NCBI GenBank assembly: GCA_947385365.1 | Contig: CANDKT010000010.1 | Coordinates: forward strand, 1 to 37,346 | Reading direction: 5' to 3' | DNA: 37,346 nucleotides | Origin: an uncultured Bacillota bacterium | Lineage (GTDB): Bacteria; Bacillota; Clostridia; Oscillospirales; Oscillospiraceae | Part shown: positions 8,568-17,103 of the stretch, piece after piece | Layout: every line of letters starts with the position of its first letter | Numbering within the stretch: the stretch's first letter is position 1 | The notes under the pieces: model-generated | Seen by the model: the letters and a program-made list of their open reading frames with translations, nothing else | The model's database searches: none | Told to the model about the DNA's origin: nothing | Position numbers and translations under genes: made by a program

Positions 8568-9575
8568 TTACAGGTAGGTCAGGTAGTCTTTGTAGTTGTC
8601 CTGAAGGAGGCGGGGGGTATCCAGGCCGTAGGGGCAGCGGGAGGCGCACTGGCCGCAGTGGAGGCAGTTTTCGATTTTTTTCATTTTCGCCTGCCAGGTC
8701 TCGGACAGCCACCCGGCGGCAGGGGCGCGGCGGAGCATCAGGGACATACGGGCGCAGTTATTGATTTCGATTCCCGCGGGGCATGGCATACAGTAGCCGC
8801 AGCCCCGGCAGAAGTCCCCGGTCAACTCGGCCCGGTCTTTTTCGATCACGGTCTGATACTCTGGAGTCAGCGCGGGCGTTTCCGCGACGCAGGCGAGGAA
8901 CTGGTCCAGTTCCCACTCGTGCTGGACGCCCCAGATTGGGACGACGTTGGGCTGACGTGCCATCCAAGCGGCGGCGATGGTGCCGTTGGCCAGCAATCCG
9001 CCAGCCATAGCCTTCATGGCGACGAAGCCCATACCGTTGGCCGCGCACTGATCGACCAATTCCTTTTCCTGAGGACCGGAGAGGTAGCTGTACGGGAACT
9101 GGAGCAGGGCGTAAAGTCCGGAGTCGATTGCCTCGTGTGCGACGGAGAGGCGGTGGTTTGTGATTGCGATGTGCCGGATTTTCCCCTGAGCTTGTGCTTC
9201 CAGGGCGGCGTCGTACAAGCCGTCGGCGCCGCCGGGGCGGGGGCAGAAGGCGGGGTTATGGAACTGGTAGACGTCGATGCAGTCGACTCCGAGCGTGCGG
9301 AGGCTGGTTTCCAGGTCTTTTTTCAATTCTGGGCCGGTCTGGGCGGCGGTTTTGGTTGCGATGACCACCCGGTCCCGGAGGCCCGCGAAGGCGAGGCCTA
9401 ATTTCTCCTCGCTGTCGGAGTAGGCCCGGGCGGTATCGAAGTAGGTGATTCCGCCGTCCAGGGCTTTCCGGAGGAGGTAGGCGGCTTCTGTTTTGGTCAC
9501 TCGCTGGATGGGGAGGCAGCCAAAGCCGTTTTTTTCGATTTGGATGCCGGTGTTTCCCAAGAGGATTTTTTCCAT
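8568..9575 (-). CDS. Aldo/keto reductase with C-terminal 4Fe-4S ferredoxin domain
   Basis: A 335-residue protein. Residues 1-250 are an aldo/keto reductase barrel (GITYFDTARAYSDSEEKLG near the N-terminus, DVYQFHNP in the middle). The C-terminus carries two Cys clusters, CRGCGYCMPCPAGIEI and CLHCGQCASRCPYGLDTP, typical of the 4Fe-4S dicluster domain appended to this subgroup. The usual AKR tetrad Asp/Tyr is visible (FDTARAY); the substrate is unknown. ATG 9575 is preferred to GTG 9584 because AAAGGA lies about 11 bases before it, but the GTG would overlap the upstream TAG by one base, so either could be used. It is tightly coupled to the SLH protein gene and to coaBC. Confidence 0.9.
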   Translation of the reverse strand: MEKILLGNTGIQIEKNGFGCLPIQRVTKTEAAYLLRKALDGGITYFDTARAYSDSEEKLGLAFAGLRDRVVIATKTAAQTGPELKKDLETSLRTLGVDCIDVYQFHNPAFCPRPGGADGLYDAALEAQAQGKIRHIAITNHRLSVAHEAIDSGLYALLQFPYSYLSGPQEKELVDQCAANGMGFVAMKAMAGGLLANGTIAAAWMARQPNVVPIWGVQHEWELDQFLACVAETPALTPEYQTVIEKDRAELTGDFCRGCGYCMPCPAGIEINNCARMSLMLRRAPAAGWLSETWQAKMKKIENCLHCGQCASRCPYGLDTPRLLQDNYKDYLTYL

Positions 9576-9583
9576 ACGTTTCA

Positions 9584-11524
9584 CTATCCTTTCCGGGAGA
9601 CTTCCAGCTCATAGAGCCGGACGGTCCCGTCGCCATCCGCGCTGGCGTTCAGGACGTCCAGGCGGATGTATTGTGTTGTCACGGGCTGGAAGGTACGGGT
9701 TGTGACGTCCTGAGTATTTCCAGTCACCTCGTCGAATACGGGCCAGCTATTTGTTTTGCTGTCGTAGTAGCGGAACCGCCAGGATACGGTATTTTGGCTG
9801 CTGTTCCCCTGACTTCCCGCGTGGTAGAGGGTGTAGGTATCGAACGTGACCGGTTTGCCGAAGCTGACGGAGATGTGGTGTTGAGCGTTTGAGCCGTTCC
9901 CGTCCGATGGGGAGGCTTCCCAGCGGCTGGAAGCGTTTCCGTCGACCAGCATATTCCCTGCGGCGGCGGCGAAGGACTCTCCGGAAGCGTCGTAGGTGTA
10001 GCTGCCGGAACAGAGGTTGCGGCCTTTTCCGGTGAAGTAGGAGGGGTTTGGCACGTTGGGGATATTTTCAGTCAGGAAGTTGTCGATGTAGCCGGAGAAG
10101 CTGTTGCAGGTCCAGGTTCCGGCGTCCAGTTCTTGGACGTACTTTTGGCGCAGCGTTTCCAGGCTGCTGAAGCCGGTTTTCTCCTTGACCAGTGCGTTGA
10201 GCGCGGTGTCATTCTGCGCGGTTCCGCCGTCGCTGGTGATCTGACCGTTCTGCATAGCGGTCAGCATGGAGTCCAGCAGGCCCCGGCTGGTTTTTGTAGT
10301 GGGGTATTTGGAGTCCATGTAGGCCAAAAACCAGACGCTGTCGCTGGAGACGGTGAAATGCCAGTCCCGTAGGGACTGTTCGGTCGGCGAATACTGGTAC
10401 GCCGCAGAGAAGTACTTCTCGTCCGCCATAGAGGCGTAGCGGAAGGCTCCGTAATCGGCCAGGCACTCGCGCAGCCAGCCTCTCACGCCGGTAGAGGTAT
10501 TGGTTGCGGCGTGGGTCAATTCGTGGGCGAAGGTCATTCGATTGTTGGGCCGTCGGTTGATGTCCTCGATGGAGAGTCGGATATAGGGGGTGTACTGATA
10601 GCGTGTGGAGTCGAATTTCGGGGTAGTCAGCCCTGCGTTTGTATCCATAGCCTCCCGGTGGTCCAGGGCCAGCGTCACGTGTTTACTCACGCCCGAGTTG
10701 CCCCAACGCGCCCAGAGGCGGGGGTATATGGCGTAAAATTCCTCTTCCAAGGCTTCCCGGACGCCCGCAGGGATCAAGCCCTCCCATTGGCCTTCCAGGA
10801 TGAGCTGGAAGGCTTTGGGGTTATTCTGGCCTGCTTTCAGCTTATCGGCTATATTGGTGTAGATGACGGCGGCGCTGGCGCGGGTGACGGAGTCGTTTCC
10901 GGCGAAGGTCCCGCGGTCGTCCACGCCGCGGATGAGGCCCAAGGCGTAAGCGTTGGCCACGAAGTACGGCCAGTACTGGCCGTCGGTTTGCACGGCGTTC
11001 CAGTCGGCGATCTGTTGAGCGGCGGCTTCCCGTTCCTGATCGGTAGGCAGGACGACGCACTTATCGTCCAGGATTCGCACCAACACCCAAGCCATCCGGT
11101 AGCGGTCGACGGGCCAGTCGGCCATTTTCATGAGCTGATCCAGGTCGAAGTAAATCAGCTCACGGTCCACGGCGACCCGAAGGGCGGGTGCGTACCAAGG
11201 GCCTTCCTTACTGACCCGGGCCAGTTCTTCGGAGTAGAAGGCGCTGGTCAGCATGGTGAGGAACTGGCCGTAGGTCATTTTGGTGTCTGGGGAGAAGATG
11301 CCGGAACCTTTCTGAGGATCTCCGCCGGTTCCGGCGATAGCGCCGTCGGCGTAGGCGCGTTCCACGTAGGGGGAAGCCCAATGCCGGCTGGTCACATCGA
11401 CGAAGTGGGAGTTCCGGGAAGCCGCGCTGATCCAAGGCGCGCCTCCCAGAGCCAGCGCGGTGATTAGGAGCAGTGCGGTCAACCGCCGCAGGGCGGCGCG
11501 GGGCGAGGCAGGGTGTCTGTTCAT
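9584..11524 (-). CDS. Secreted SLH-domain zinc-protease-like protein with F5/8 type C domain
   Basis: A 646-residue exported protein. A signal peptide (about 1-34) has a basic start, a LTALLLITALALG core and an Ala-rich cleavage region. Two to three S-layer-homology modules follow (about 40-230: FVDVTSRHWASPYVERAYADG; WYAPALRVAVDREL; WPYFVANAYALGLIRG), which in the family bind secondary cell-wall polymer. A gluzincin-like motif HELTH lies at about 332-336, with WLRECLADYGAF about 18 residues later. The C-terminal 135 residues form a discoidin / F5-8C carbohydrate-binding domain (SRWEASPSDG, then YIRLDVLNAS and LYELEVSR). The best reading is a cell-surface metallopeptidase acting on glycans or glycoproteins; the substrate is unknown. 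ATG 11524 has AAAGGAG upstream and lies 15 bp after valS. Confidence 0.88.
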   Translation of the reverse strand: MNRHPASPRAALRRLTALLLITALALGGAPWISAASRNSHFVDVTSRHWASPYVERAYADGAIAGTGGDPQKGSGIFSPDTKMTYGQFLTMLTSAFYSEELARVSKEGPWYAPALRVAVDRELIYFDLDQLMKMADWPVDRYRMAWVLVRILDDKCVVLPTDQEREAAAQQIADWNAVQTDGQYWPYFVANAYALGLIRGVDDRGTFAGNDSVTRASAAVIYTNIADKLKAGQNNPKAFQLILEGQWEGLIPAGVREALEEEFYAIYPRLWARWGNSGVSKHVTLALDHREAMDTNAGLTTPKFDSTRYQYTPYIRLSIEDINRRPNNRMTFAHELTHAATNTSTGVRGWLRECLADYGAFRYASMADEKYFSAAYQYSPTEQSLRDWHFTVSSDSVWFLAYMDSKYPTTKTSRGLLDSMLTAMQNGQITSDGGTAQNDTALNALVKEKTGFSSLETLRQKYVQELDAGTWTCNSFSGYIDNFLTENIPNVPNPSYFTGKGRNLCSGSYTYDASGESFAAAAGNMLVDGNASSRWEASPSDGNGSNAQHHISVSFGKPVTFDTYTLYHAGSQGNSSQNTVSWRFRYYDSKTNSWPVFDEVTGNTQDVTTRTFQPVTTQYIRLDVLNASADGDGTVRLYELEVSRKG

Positions 11525-11539
11525 AGGGACTCCTTTCTG

Positions 11540-14185
11540 TCACATAGCTTTGAGCTGACCCTCCAATTTTGCGACCAGTTCGGTAAGGCGGACTGCGCGT
11601 TCCCGTTCTGCCTCCACGACTTGAGCGGGGGCTTTACCGGTGAAGCCGGGGTTGTTGAGCTTTGCGTTGAGCTTTTCCAACTCGGCGGCGTTCTTTTTCA
11701 GCTCCTTTTCCAGACGCAGGCGTTCTTTTTCCAAGTCCACCAACTCGCCCAGCGGGATGGTCAGCTGAGCCGCGTGGGTGACGATGGAGACCAGACCGGT
11801 TTGTTCTGCGTCGGCGTCGGCCTGGACCTGGGCGAAGGGGACGATTTCCACCTCGCTGGCGTAGGCCAGTTTTTTGAGGAAGGGGACGCCCAGAGCAAAG
11901 GTTTCCTGTTCCATAGTAGCCACGGTCAGGTGCGCTTTTTTGCTGGGAGGGACGTTCATCTCACTGCGGCGGGCGCGGACGGCGCGGATTGCGTCCATAA
12001 TCAGTTCCATAGCCTTTTCTTCTTGGGGGAAGTTCAGGGAATCGCTGGCGACGGGCCATGCCTGGAGCATGAGGAAGTCGCCCTCATGGGGCAGGGCCTG
12101 CCAGATTTCCTCGGTCAGGAAGGGCATGAAGGGGTGCAGCAGTTTGAGCATTTGGGTCAAGACGAAGCACAGGACCTGTTGCGCGCGGACTTTGCTGTCC
12201 TCGTCCTCGCTCTGGAGCCGGGTTTTGGTCAGTTCGATATACCAGTCGCAGTAGTCGTCCCAGATAAAGTCGTAGATTTTCTGTGCGGCGACGCCAAGCT
12301 CGTAACGGTCCATATTCTCGGTGATTTCGGAGGTTGCCCGGTTGAGTTTGGAGAGGATCCATTTATCTTCCAGTTCCAGTTTCTCGGGCAATACGCAGCG
12401 GTCGATGGTCAGGTTCATCATCAGGAAGCGGCTGGCGTTCCAGATTTTGTTTGCGAAGTTCCGCATAGCCTCGCAGCGTTCGGTGTAGAAGCGCATATCG
12501 TTGCCGGGGGAGTTTCCGGTGACGAGGTTGAAGCGCAAAGCGTCCGCGCCGTACCGGTCGGCGATTTCCAAGGGGTCGATGCCGTTGTTCAAGGATTTCG
12601 ACATTTTCCGGCCCTTATCGTCTCGAATCAAGCCGTGGATAAAGACGGTGTGGAAGGGAGGTTTGCCGGTGTGTTCACAGGCGGAGAAGATCATCCGGGC
12701 GACCCAGAAGAAGATGATGTCGTAGCCGGTGACCAGCACGTCGGTGGGGTAGTAGTACTGGAAGTCCTCGGTATGTTCCGGCCAGCCCAGGGTAGAGAAC
12801 GGCCACAGGGCGGAAGAGAACCAGGTATCCAGCACGTCCTCTTCCTGTTTGATGTTCTTGCTGTGGCAGTGGGAGCATTCGGCGGGGTCTGTTTCGGAGA
12901 CGGTGATTTTCCCGCAATCCGGGCAGGTCCAGGCGGGGATACGGTGGCCCCACCAGAGCTGACGGGAGATGCACCAATCCCGCACGTTTTCCATCCAGTT
13001 GATATAGGTTTTGGAGAAGCGGTCTGGGACGAAGCGGGTTTCGCCGTCCCGCACGACGCGCAGGGCTTCCTGAGCCAGCGGCTGCATTTTGACGAACCAC
13101 TGGGCGGAGATCAACGGTTCCACGTCGTTGTGGCAGCGGGAACAGGTGCCGACGTTATGCTGATGCGGTTCCACTTTGACGAGGAAGCCCTGTTCTTCCA
13201 GGTCGGCCACGATAGCCTTCCGGGCTTCGTAGCGGTCCAGGCCGGAGTACTTCCCGTAGCCTTCGACGATTTTGCCGTTGTCGTCCAGGACGCGGATCGT
13301 CTCCAGGTTCTGGCGCAGGCCCACTTCGAAGTCGTTAGGGTCGTGGGCCGGAGTCATTTTCACGCATCCGGTGCCGAACGCCATGTCCACGTAATCGTCC
13401 GCAACGATAGGCATTTCCCGGCCGACCAGGGGCAGGAGGCACTTTTTACCGACGAGATCGGAGTAGCGTTGATCTGCGGGGTTGACGGCGACGCCGGTAT
13501 CGCCCAGCATCGTTTCGGGGCGGGTGGTGGCGACGATGACGTACTTATTTTCCTCGCCCAGGATGGGGTAGCGGATATGCCACAGGCTGCCGGGTTTGAC
13601 CTGATAGTCCACTTCCACGTCGCTCAGGGCGGTGACGCAATGCGGGCACCAGTTGATGATGCGGCTTCCCTTATAGATCAGCCCTTTGTTGTACAGGTTG
13701 ACGAACACGTGACGGACGGCTTTGCTCAAGCCGTCGTCCATTGTGAAGCGGGAGCGTTCCCAATCGCAGGAGACGCCCAATTTTTTCTGTTGTTGTACGA
13801 TACGTGCGCCGTACTTTGCTTTCCAGTCCCACACGCGTTCCAGGAATTTCTCGCGGCCCAGGTCGTAGCGGCTCAAGCCCTCATTTTTGCGCAGTTCTTC
13901 TTCGACTTTCACCTGCGTAGCGATACCGGCGTGGTCGGTGCCGGGGACCCACAGGGCGGCGTAGCCCTGCATCCGCTTGAAGCGGATCAAGATATCCTGG
14001 AGGGTGGAGTCCATTGCGTGGCCCATGTGCAGCTGACCGGTGACGTTCGGCGGCGGCATCACGATCGTGAAGGGTTTTTTGTTTGGGTCGCGATGACCGC
14101 GGAAGCAACCGTTTTTCTCCCACGTTTCGTAGATTCGGGCCTCGACTTCTTGGGGCTCGTAAACCTTAGGCAGTTCTTTTTTCAT
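11540..14185 (-). CDS. valS: Valyl-tRNA synthetase
   Basis: An 881-residue class I synthetase that charges tRNA-Val. It shows PPPNVTGQLHMGHAMD with the HIGH-type HMGH at 53-56, a KMSKS loop (RKMSKSLNNG, middle of the protein), the editing domain between them (TTRPETMLGDTG), zinc-type Cys pairs (CPDCG, CSHCH) and a C-terminal coiled coil (EKERLRLEKELKKN) typical of ValRS. The start at ATG 14185 gives MKKELPKVYEP, with GAGGAG upstream; the frame is open eight codons further but lacks a site. A T-box leader precedes it, so expression should rise when tRNA-Val is uncharged. The three genes downstream follow within 1-21 bp and are likely controlled by the same leader. Confidence 0.97.
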   Translation of the reverse strand: MKKELPKVYEPQEVEARIYETWEKNGCFRGHRDPNKKPFTIVMPPPNVTGQLHMGHAMDSTLQDILIRFKRMQGYAALWVPGTDHAGIATQVKVEEELRKNEGLSRYDLGREKFLERVWDWKAKYGARIVQQQKKLGVSCDWERSRFTMDDGLSKAVRHVFVNLYNKGLIYKGSRIINWCPHCVTALSDVEVDYQVKPGSLWHIRYPILGEENKYVIVATTRPETMLGDTGVAVNPADQRYSDLVGKKCLLPLVGREMPIVADDYVDMAFGTGCVKMTPAHDPNDFEVGLRQNLETIRVLDDNGKIVEGYGKYSGLDRYEARKAIVADLEEQGFLVKVEPHQHNVGTCSRCHNDVEPLISAQWFVKMQPLAQEALRVVRDGETRFVPDRFSKTYINWMENVRDWCISRQLWWGHRIPAWTCPDCGKITVSETDPAECSHCHSKNIKQEEDVLDTWFSSALWPFSTLGWPEHTEDFQYYYPTDVLVTGYDIIFFWVARMIFSACEHTGKPPFHTVFIHGLIRDDKGRKMSKSLNNGIDPLEIADRYGADALRFNLVTGNSPGNDMRFYTERCEAMRNFANKIWNASRFLMMNLTIDRCVLPEKLELEDKWILSKLNRATSEITENMDRYELGVAAQKIYDFIWDDYCDWYIELTKTRLQSEDEDSKVRAQQVLCFVLTQMLKLLHPFMPFLTEEIWQALPHEGDFLMLQAWPVASDSLNFPQEEKAMELIMDAIRAVRARRSEMNVPPSKKAHLTVATMEQETFALGVPFLKKLAYASEVEIVPFAQVQADADAEQTGLVSIVTHAAQLTIPLGELVDLEKERLRLEKELKKNAAELEKLNAKLNNPGFTGKAPAQVVEAERERAVRLTELVAKLEGQLKAM

Positions 14186-14233
14186 ATTCGATCTCCTCTC
14201 TGACCGCAAGCGAGTTTATTTCCGGGCAAAATC

Positions 14234-14482
14234 AAAACGCCCCGAGTCCAAAAATGGACTCAGGGCGAATGACGTTCATCCGCGGTACCACCTGAATTTC
14301 CCCTATTTTGGAAATAAGGGACGCTCATTTCTTCTGTAACGGGAAGCCCCGCCGTTCCCTACTTAGGTTCAGGAACGAAGCCCGGAAGCCACATTCTCCC
14401 GTCCTGGACTGGGAACTTACACCATCCGTTCCCTCTCTGAGCGTTCCAAGGGCGAGGTACTCCTCTTCCGCGTTGCCTTTTC
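14234..14482 (-). promoter_or_regulatory. T-box leader of valS
   Basis: Read on the - strand, the leader has the conserved T-box AGGTGGTACCGCG (14293-14281) followed by a terminator: GCCCTGAGTCCA / TGGACTCGGGGC (14266-14239, one mismatch) and a TTTT run. Upstream lie AGTA of the specifier-loop motif, the AGAGAG element and GGTG, all expected in Stem I. A GTG triplet at 14392-14390, just after GAAT, is a candidate valine specifier. Uncharged tRNA pairing with the T-box would favour the antiterminator. The T-box and terminator are clear; the exact specifier is inference. Confidence 0.93.
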
Positions 14483-14488
14483 GGGTCA

Positions 14489-14517
14489 ATTATATGCAAA
14501 AGGCTGCGGATTGTCAA
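14489..14517 (-). promoter_or_regulatory. valS promoter, consensus sigma-A type
   Basis: On the - strand TTGACA (14517-14512), a 17-bp spacer and TATAAT (14494-14489): a perfect housekeeping promoter. The predicted transcript starts near 14482, leaving a leader of about 297 nt before valS. Confidence 0.9.
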
Positions 14518-14562
14518 GGGGGAGATAAAAAATCGTCTCGATTAAGGAAACACGCCCGTTTT

Positions 14563-14599
14563 ATAAAAGCTGTATTTCCCCCCGAAGGGGGGAAATACA
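14563..14599 (-). terminator. Terminator of the pyr operon
   Basis: A 13-bp perfect stem TGTATTTCCCCCC / GGGGGGAAATACA with a 3-nt loop. In the - direction it is followed by AGCTTTTAT. It lies 44 bp beyond the phosphatase-GNAT stop, before the valS promoter. Confidence 0.85.
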
Positions 14600-14642
14600 A
14601 AAAATTCTCTTTCTTTGCGGCTGAAGGGAGAAAAACTGCGGC

Positions 14643-15800
14643 TTACCGTTCGTAGCCGATGTACTTTTCCAAGATATCCAGCGGGACGCGGCCGCCGGAT
14701 TCCTGACCGATTTTGCGGAAGCCGTACTTGGCGTAGAACCGCTGGGCGCGTTCATTGTAGGGGGCGCAGCGCAGGCGCAGTTTATCGCGGCCCATAGGGC
14801 GGAAGAAGGAGACGGCCTGTCCGATCAGCTGTACGCCCAAGCCCTGACGGCGGCGTTGGGGTGCGATGTAGCAGAAGGGGATGTAACCGGCGCGGTCTTC
14901 CGCGTAACGTTGCGTGTCCAGTTGGAGCATTCCGGCAAATTCCTCCCCAGCCATAGCCACGGTGACGCCCCAAGGGGAACGAGTCAAGTGTTGTTCGGCG
15001 TCCTGAAGGAAGCCGTCCGGTAAAAATTCCGGCCCATTGACGTGGGTGCAGTGCCAGGCGTCGCATCGGGATTCCAGGTAGAGTTTTTGGTCCACGGGCC
15101 AGTTGGCCGGGCGGAACCACAGGTTGACGTCTCGAATCCCGGACGTTTCTTTCCGCCACCACGCCTGACGCGCTAAGGTAGAGATACGGTCGTCCAGATG
15201 GCTGTTGTCCGACTCAAAGACGACTTGGACGTCGCCGTTGGGGTGGACGAGCAGTTTTGTTACTGCTGTGTTGTCGCCGTGACGTTGCGTGTGCCAATCC
15301 GCGGGCGGTACGCGTTTGAGGTTTGATATTGTCTGCCGTATAGCGGTGCCGTGGCTGAAGATGGCCACAGTCTGTCCGGGGTGGGCTCTGGCGATGCGGC
15401 GGACAGCGTGTTCCACGCGGTCTCCGACTTCTTGGAGACTTTCGCCGTCAGGCGCGCGCCAAGCGGGGTCTGCCTGATTGAACTGAGCCATTTGTTCTGG
15501 TTCCGTCCGGGCGATCCAGCCCCAAGGTTTGTCCTCCCAAACGCCCATATTGACTTCCCGCAGTGCCGGGTCGGTGTGCAGCTCCAGACCTTTTGGTGTG
15601 TAAATGGCACGGGCTGTGGTCATTGTCCGGTACAAATCGCTGGAATACACCGCGTCTACTGGGATGTTCTGGAAGCGGGCAGTCAGGGCCTGAATTTGTA
15701 GGAATCCGTTTTCAGTCACCAGGGAGTTATACTGACCGTGTATCCGGCGGTAGAGGTTTCCTTCCGCCTCGGCGTGGCGGATTAGATAGACAGTGGTCAT
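14643..15800 (-). CDS. Histidine phosphatase fused to GNAT acetyltransferase
   Basis: A 385-residue two-domain protein. Residues 1-200 are a histidine phosphatase (phosphoglycerate-mutase superfamily): LIRHAEAEGN with Arg8-His9, SSDLYRTMTTA, PDGESLQEVGDR and the second His in FSHGTAIR. Residues about 225-385 are a GNAT N-acetyltransferase; acetyl-CoA binding is indicated by IAPQRRRQGLGVQLI, followed by APYNERAQRFYAKYGF. The RHG motif is RHA here, a common variant. Substrates are unknown; a small phosphorylated metabolite is plausible. ATG 15800 is used because AAGGAGG precedes it; a start at 15830 would have no site. It begins 1 bp after the DUF1622 stop, so translation is probably coupled, and it is the last gene before the terminator. 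Confidence 0.9.
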   Translation of the reverse strand: MTTVYLIRHAEAEGNLYRRIHGQYNSLVTENGFLQIQALTARFQNIPVDAVYSSDLYRTMTTARAIYTPKGLELHTDPALREVNMGVWEDKPWGWIARTEPEQMAQFNQADPAWRAPDGESLQEVGDRVEHAVRRIARAHPGQTVAIFSHGTAIRQTISNLKRVPPADWHTQRHGDNTAVTKLLVHPNGDVQVVFESDNSHLDDRISTLARQAWWRKETSGIRDVNLWFRPANWPVDQKLYLESRCDAWHCTHVNGPEFLPDGFLQDAEQHLTRSPWGVTVAMAGEEFAGMLQLDTQRYAEDRAGYIPFCYIAPQRRRQGLGVQLIGQAVSFFRPMGRDKLRLRCAPYNERAQRFYAKYGFRKIGQESGGRVPLDILEKYIGYER

Positions 15801-15801
15801 C

Positions 15802-16152
15802 TCATCCCTCCTTATCCTCGTTGTTTTCATTGGTGTGGCGTTCGCTTTTCATTTCGATATGGATCAGCAGGGACAGCAGCGCGCGCAGGAGAATGACGGC
15901 TCCTAAAACCATCAACTCGTTCAGGTCCCGGACCAGCACGGTTTTCAAGATTTCGGCGGCCATTTTGAACTCCAGGCTGGTGGCCAGGCCGTCGGCTAAA
16001 TAGAACTTGATATTCCGGGGCCGTCGCAGCAACATTCCTTCGCAGTACAGCCAGAAAGCCCGCAGTGCAGTCACGGCGACCACGAAGATTCCCATCAGCT
16101 CACAGCCGGAGATGATGGTGGGGAGACACAGTTCGATCAAATATTCCAGCAT
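15802..16152 (-). CDS. DUF1622 family small membrane protein
   Basis: A 116-residue integral membrane protein with two predicted segments: about 8-35 (IISGCELMGIFVVAVTALRAFW) and about 78-98 (LMVLGAVILLRALLSLLIHIE). Between them lies LADGLATSLEFKMAAEILKTVLVRD, the conserved core of DUF1622. The family function is unknown. GAGAGG lies upstream of the ATG. It starts 30 bp after pyrD and is followed 1 bp later by the phosphatase-GNAT gene, so it is placed inside the pyrimidine transcript. Confidence 0.85.
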   Translation of the reverse strand: MLEYLIELCLPTIISGCELMGIFVVAVTALRAFWLYCEGMLLRRPRNIKFYLADGLATSLEFKMAAEILKTVLVRDLNELMVLGAVILLRALLSLLIHIEMKSERHTNENNEDKEG

Positions 16153-16182
16153 AAAATCCTCTCTTTTTTACGCGCTTAGGTG

Positions 16183-17103
16183 TCACCAAGGTTTCACGCC
16201 GCCGGTCAGCTGAGCCACTGCGTCCAGCCCCTGGCGTCTGGCGAGGTCCGCCAAGCCGTCCCGCACGTGTAGGGGCGCGTAAGGGTCGGCGAACATCGCG
16301 GTTCCGACCGCCACAGCGGAAGCGCCTGCCAACATGAGCTGAGCGGCGTCCTCACCCTTTGCCACGCCGCCCATGCCAAGTACTGGCAGGTCGACTGCCT
16401 GGCAGACCTCCCACACCATCCGCACGGCTACAGGCAGGACGGCGGGGCCGGACAGACCGCCGGTATTCATTTTCAGCACAGGGCGGTGGGAATTTACGTC
16501 GATACGCATTCCTCGGATTGTGTTGATTAGGGACAACGCGTCGGCTCCGGCATCTGCTGCTGCGCGGGCGATCACGGTGATGTCCGTGACGTTAGGCGAC
16601 AGTTTCACCATGACTGGTGTCCGGCCTGCGTGCCGTTTTGCTTCCGCGGTCACTTCCGCGGCTAAATCGGGCCGGGTTCCGTAAGCCATTCCGCCCGCTT
16701 TCACATTCGGGCAGGATATGTTCACTTCGATCAGGTCCACGCCCGCGTCGGCTAGTTTCTCGCACATGATTCCGTATTCTTCCGGTGTGTTGCCTGAGAT
16801 GTTGGCGATAATTTTTGTATCGAACTGCCGCAGGAAGGGCAGTTCTTCTTTGATGAAGGCGTCCACGCCGGGGTTTTGCAGGCCCACGGAGTTCAAGATT
16901 CCCATTGGTGTTTCTGCGATACGCGGCGTGGGATTTCCTTCCCGGCGGTGGAGTGTTAGACCTTTGGCGCAGATACCGCCCAGCTCGCTCAGGTCGTAGA
17001 ACTGTCCGTACTCGCGTCCGAACCCGAACGTTCCGGAAGCGACTACGACGGGGTTTTTCAGGGTCACGCCCGCGAGCGTGACGGTCATGTCCAGTTCAGG
17101 CAT
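16183..17103 (-). CDS. pyrD: Dihydroorotate dehydrogenase, catalytic subunit (class 1B)
   Basis: A 306-residue FMN enzyme that oxidises dihydroorotate to orotate in de novo pyrimidine synthesis. The sequence shows NPVVVASGTFGFG, GNPTPRIAETPMGILNSVGLQNPG, and the catalytic Cys131 in NISCPNVK, the class 1 base. MKLSPNVTD-like VMVKLSPNVTD and the FMN-phosphate loop GMGGVAKGEDA follow. Class 1B enzymes act as a heterotetramer with PyrK, which passes electrons to NAD+, and pyrK lies directly upstream here. The start overlaps the pyrK end by 8 bp, with GAGGAGG inside pyrK, so the two subunits are translationally coupled. Confidence 0.97.
   Translation of the reverse strand: MPELDMTVTLAGVTLKNPVVVASGTFGFGREYGQFYDLSELGGICAKGLTLHRREGNPTPRIAETPMGILNSVGLQNPGVDAFIKEELPFLRQFDTKIIANISGNTPEEYGIMCEKLADAGVDLIEVNISCPNVKAGGMAYGTRPDLAAEVTAEAKRHAGRTPVMVKLSPNVTDITVIARAAADAGADALSLINTIRGMRIDVNSHRPVLKMNTGGLSGPAVLPVAVRMVWEVCQAVDLPVLGMGGVAKGEDAAQLMLAGASAVAVGTAMFADPYAPLHVRDGLADLARRQGLDAVAQLTGGVKPW

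Noticed and set aside
11513..14203. An 896-residue + strand open frame opposite valS
   Set aside because: It is the antisense shadow of valS; it has no ribosome site, and its residue composition (very high Phe, His, Gln, Val, Asp) is that of an antisense frame.
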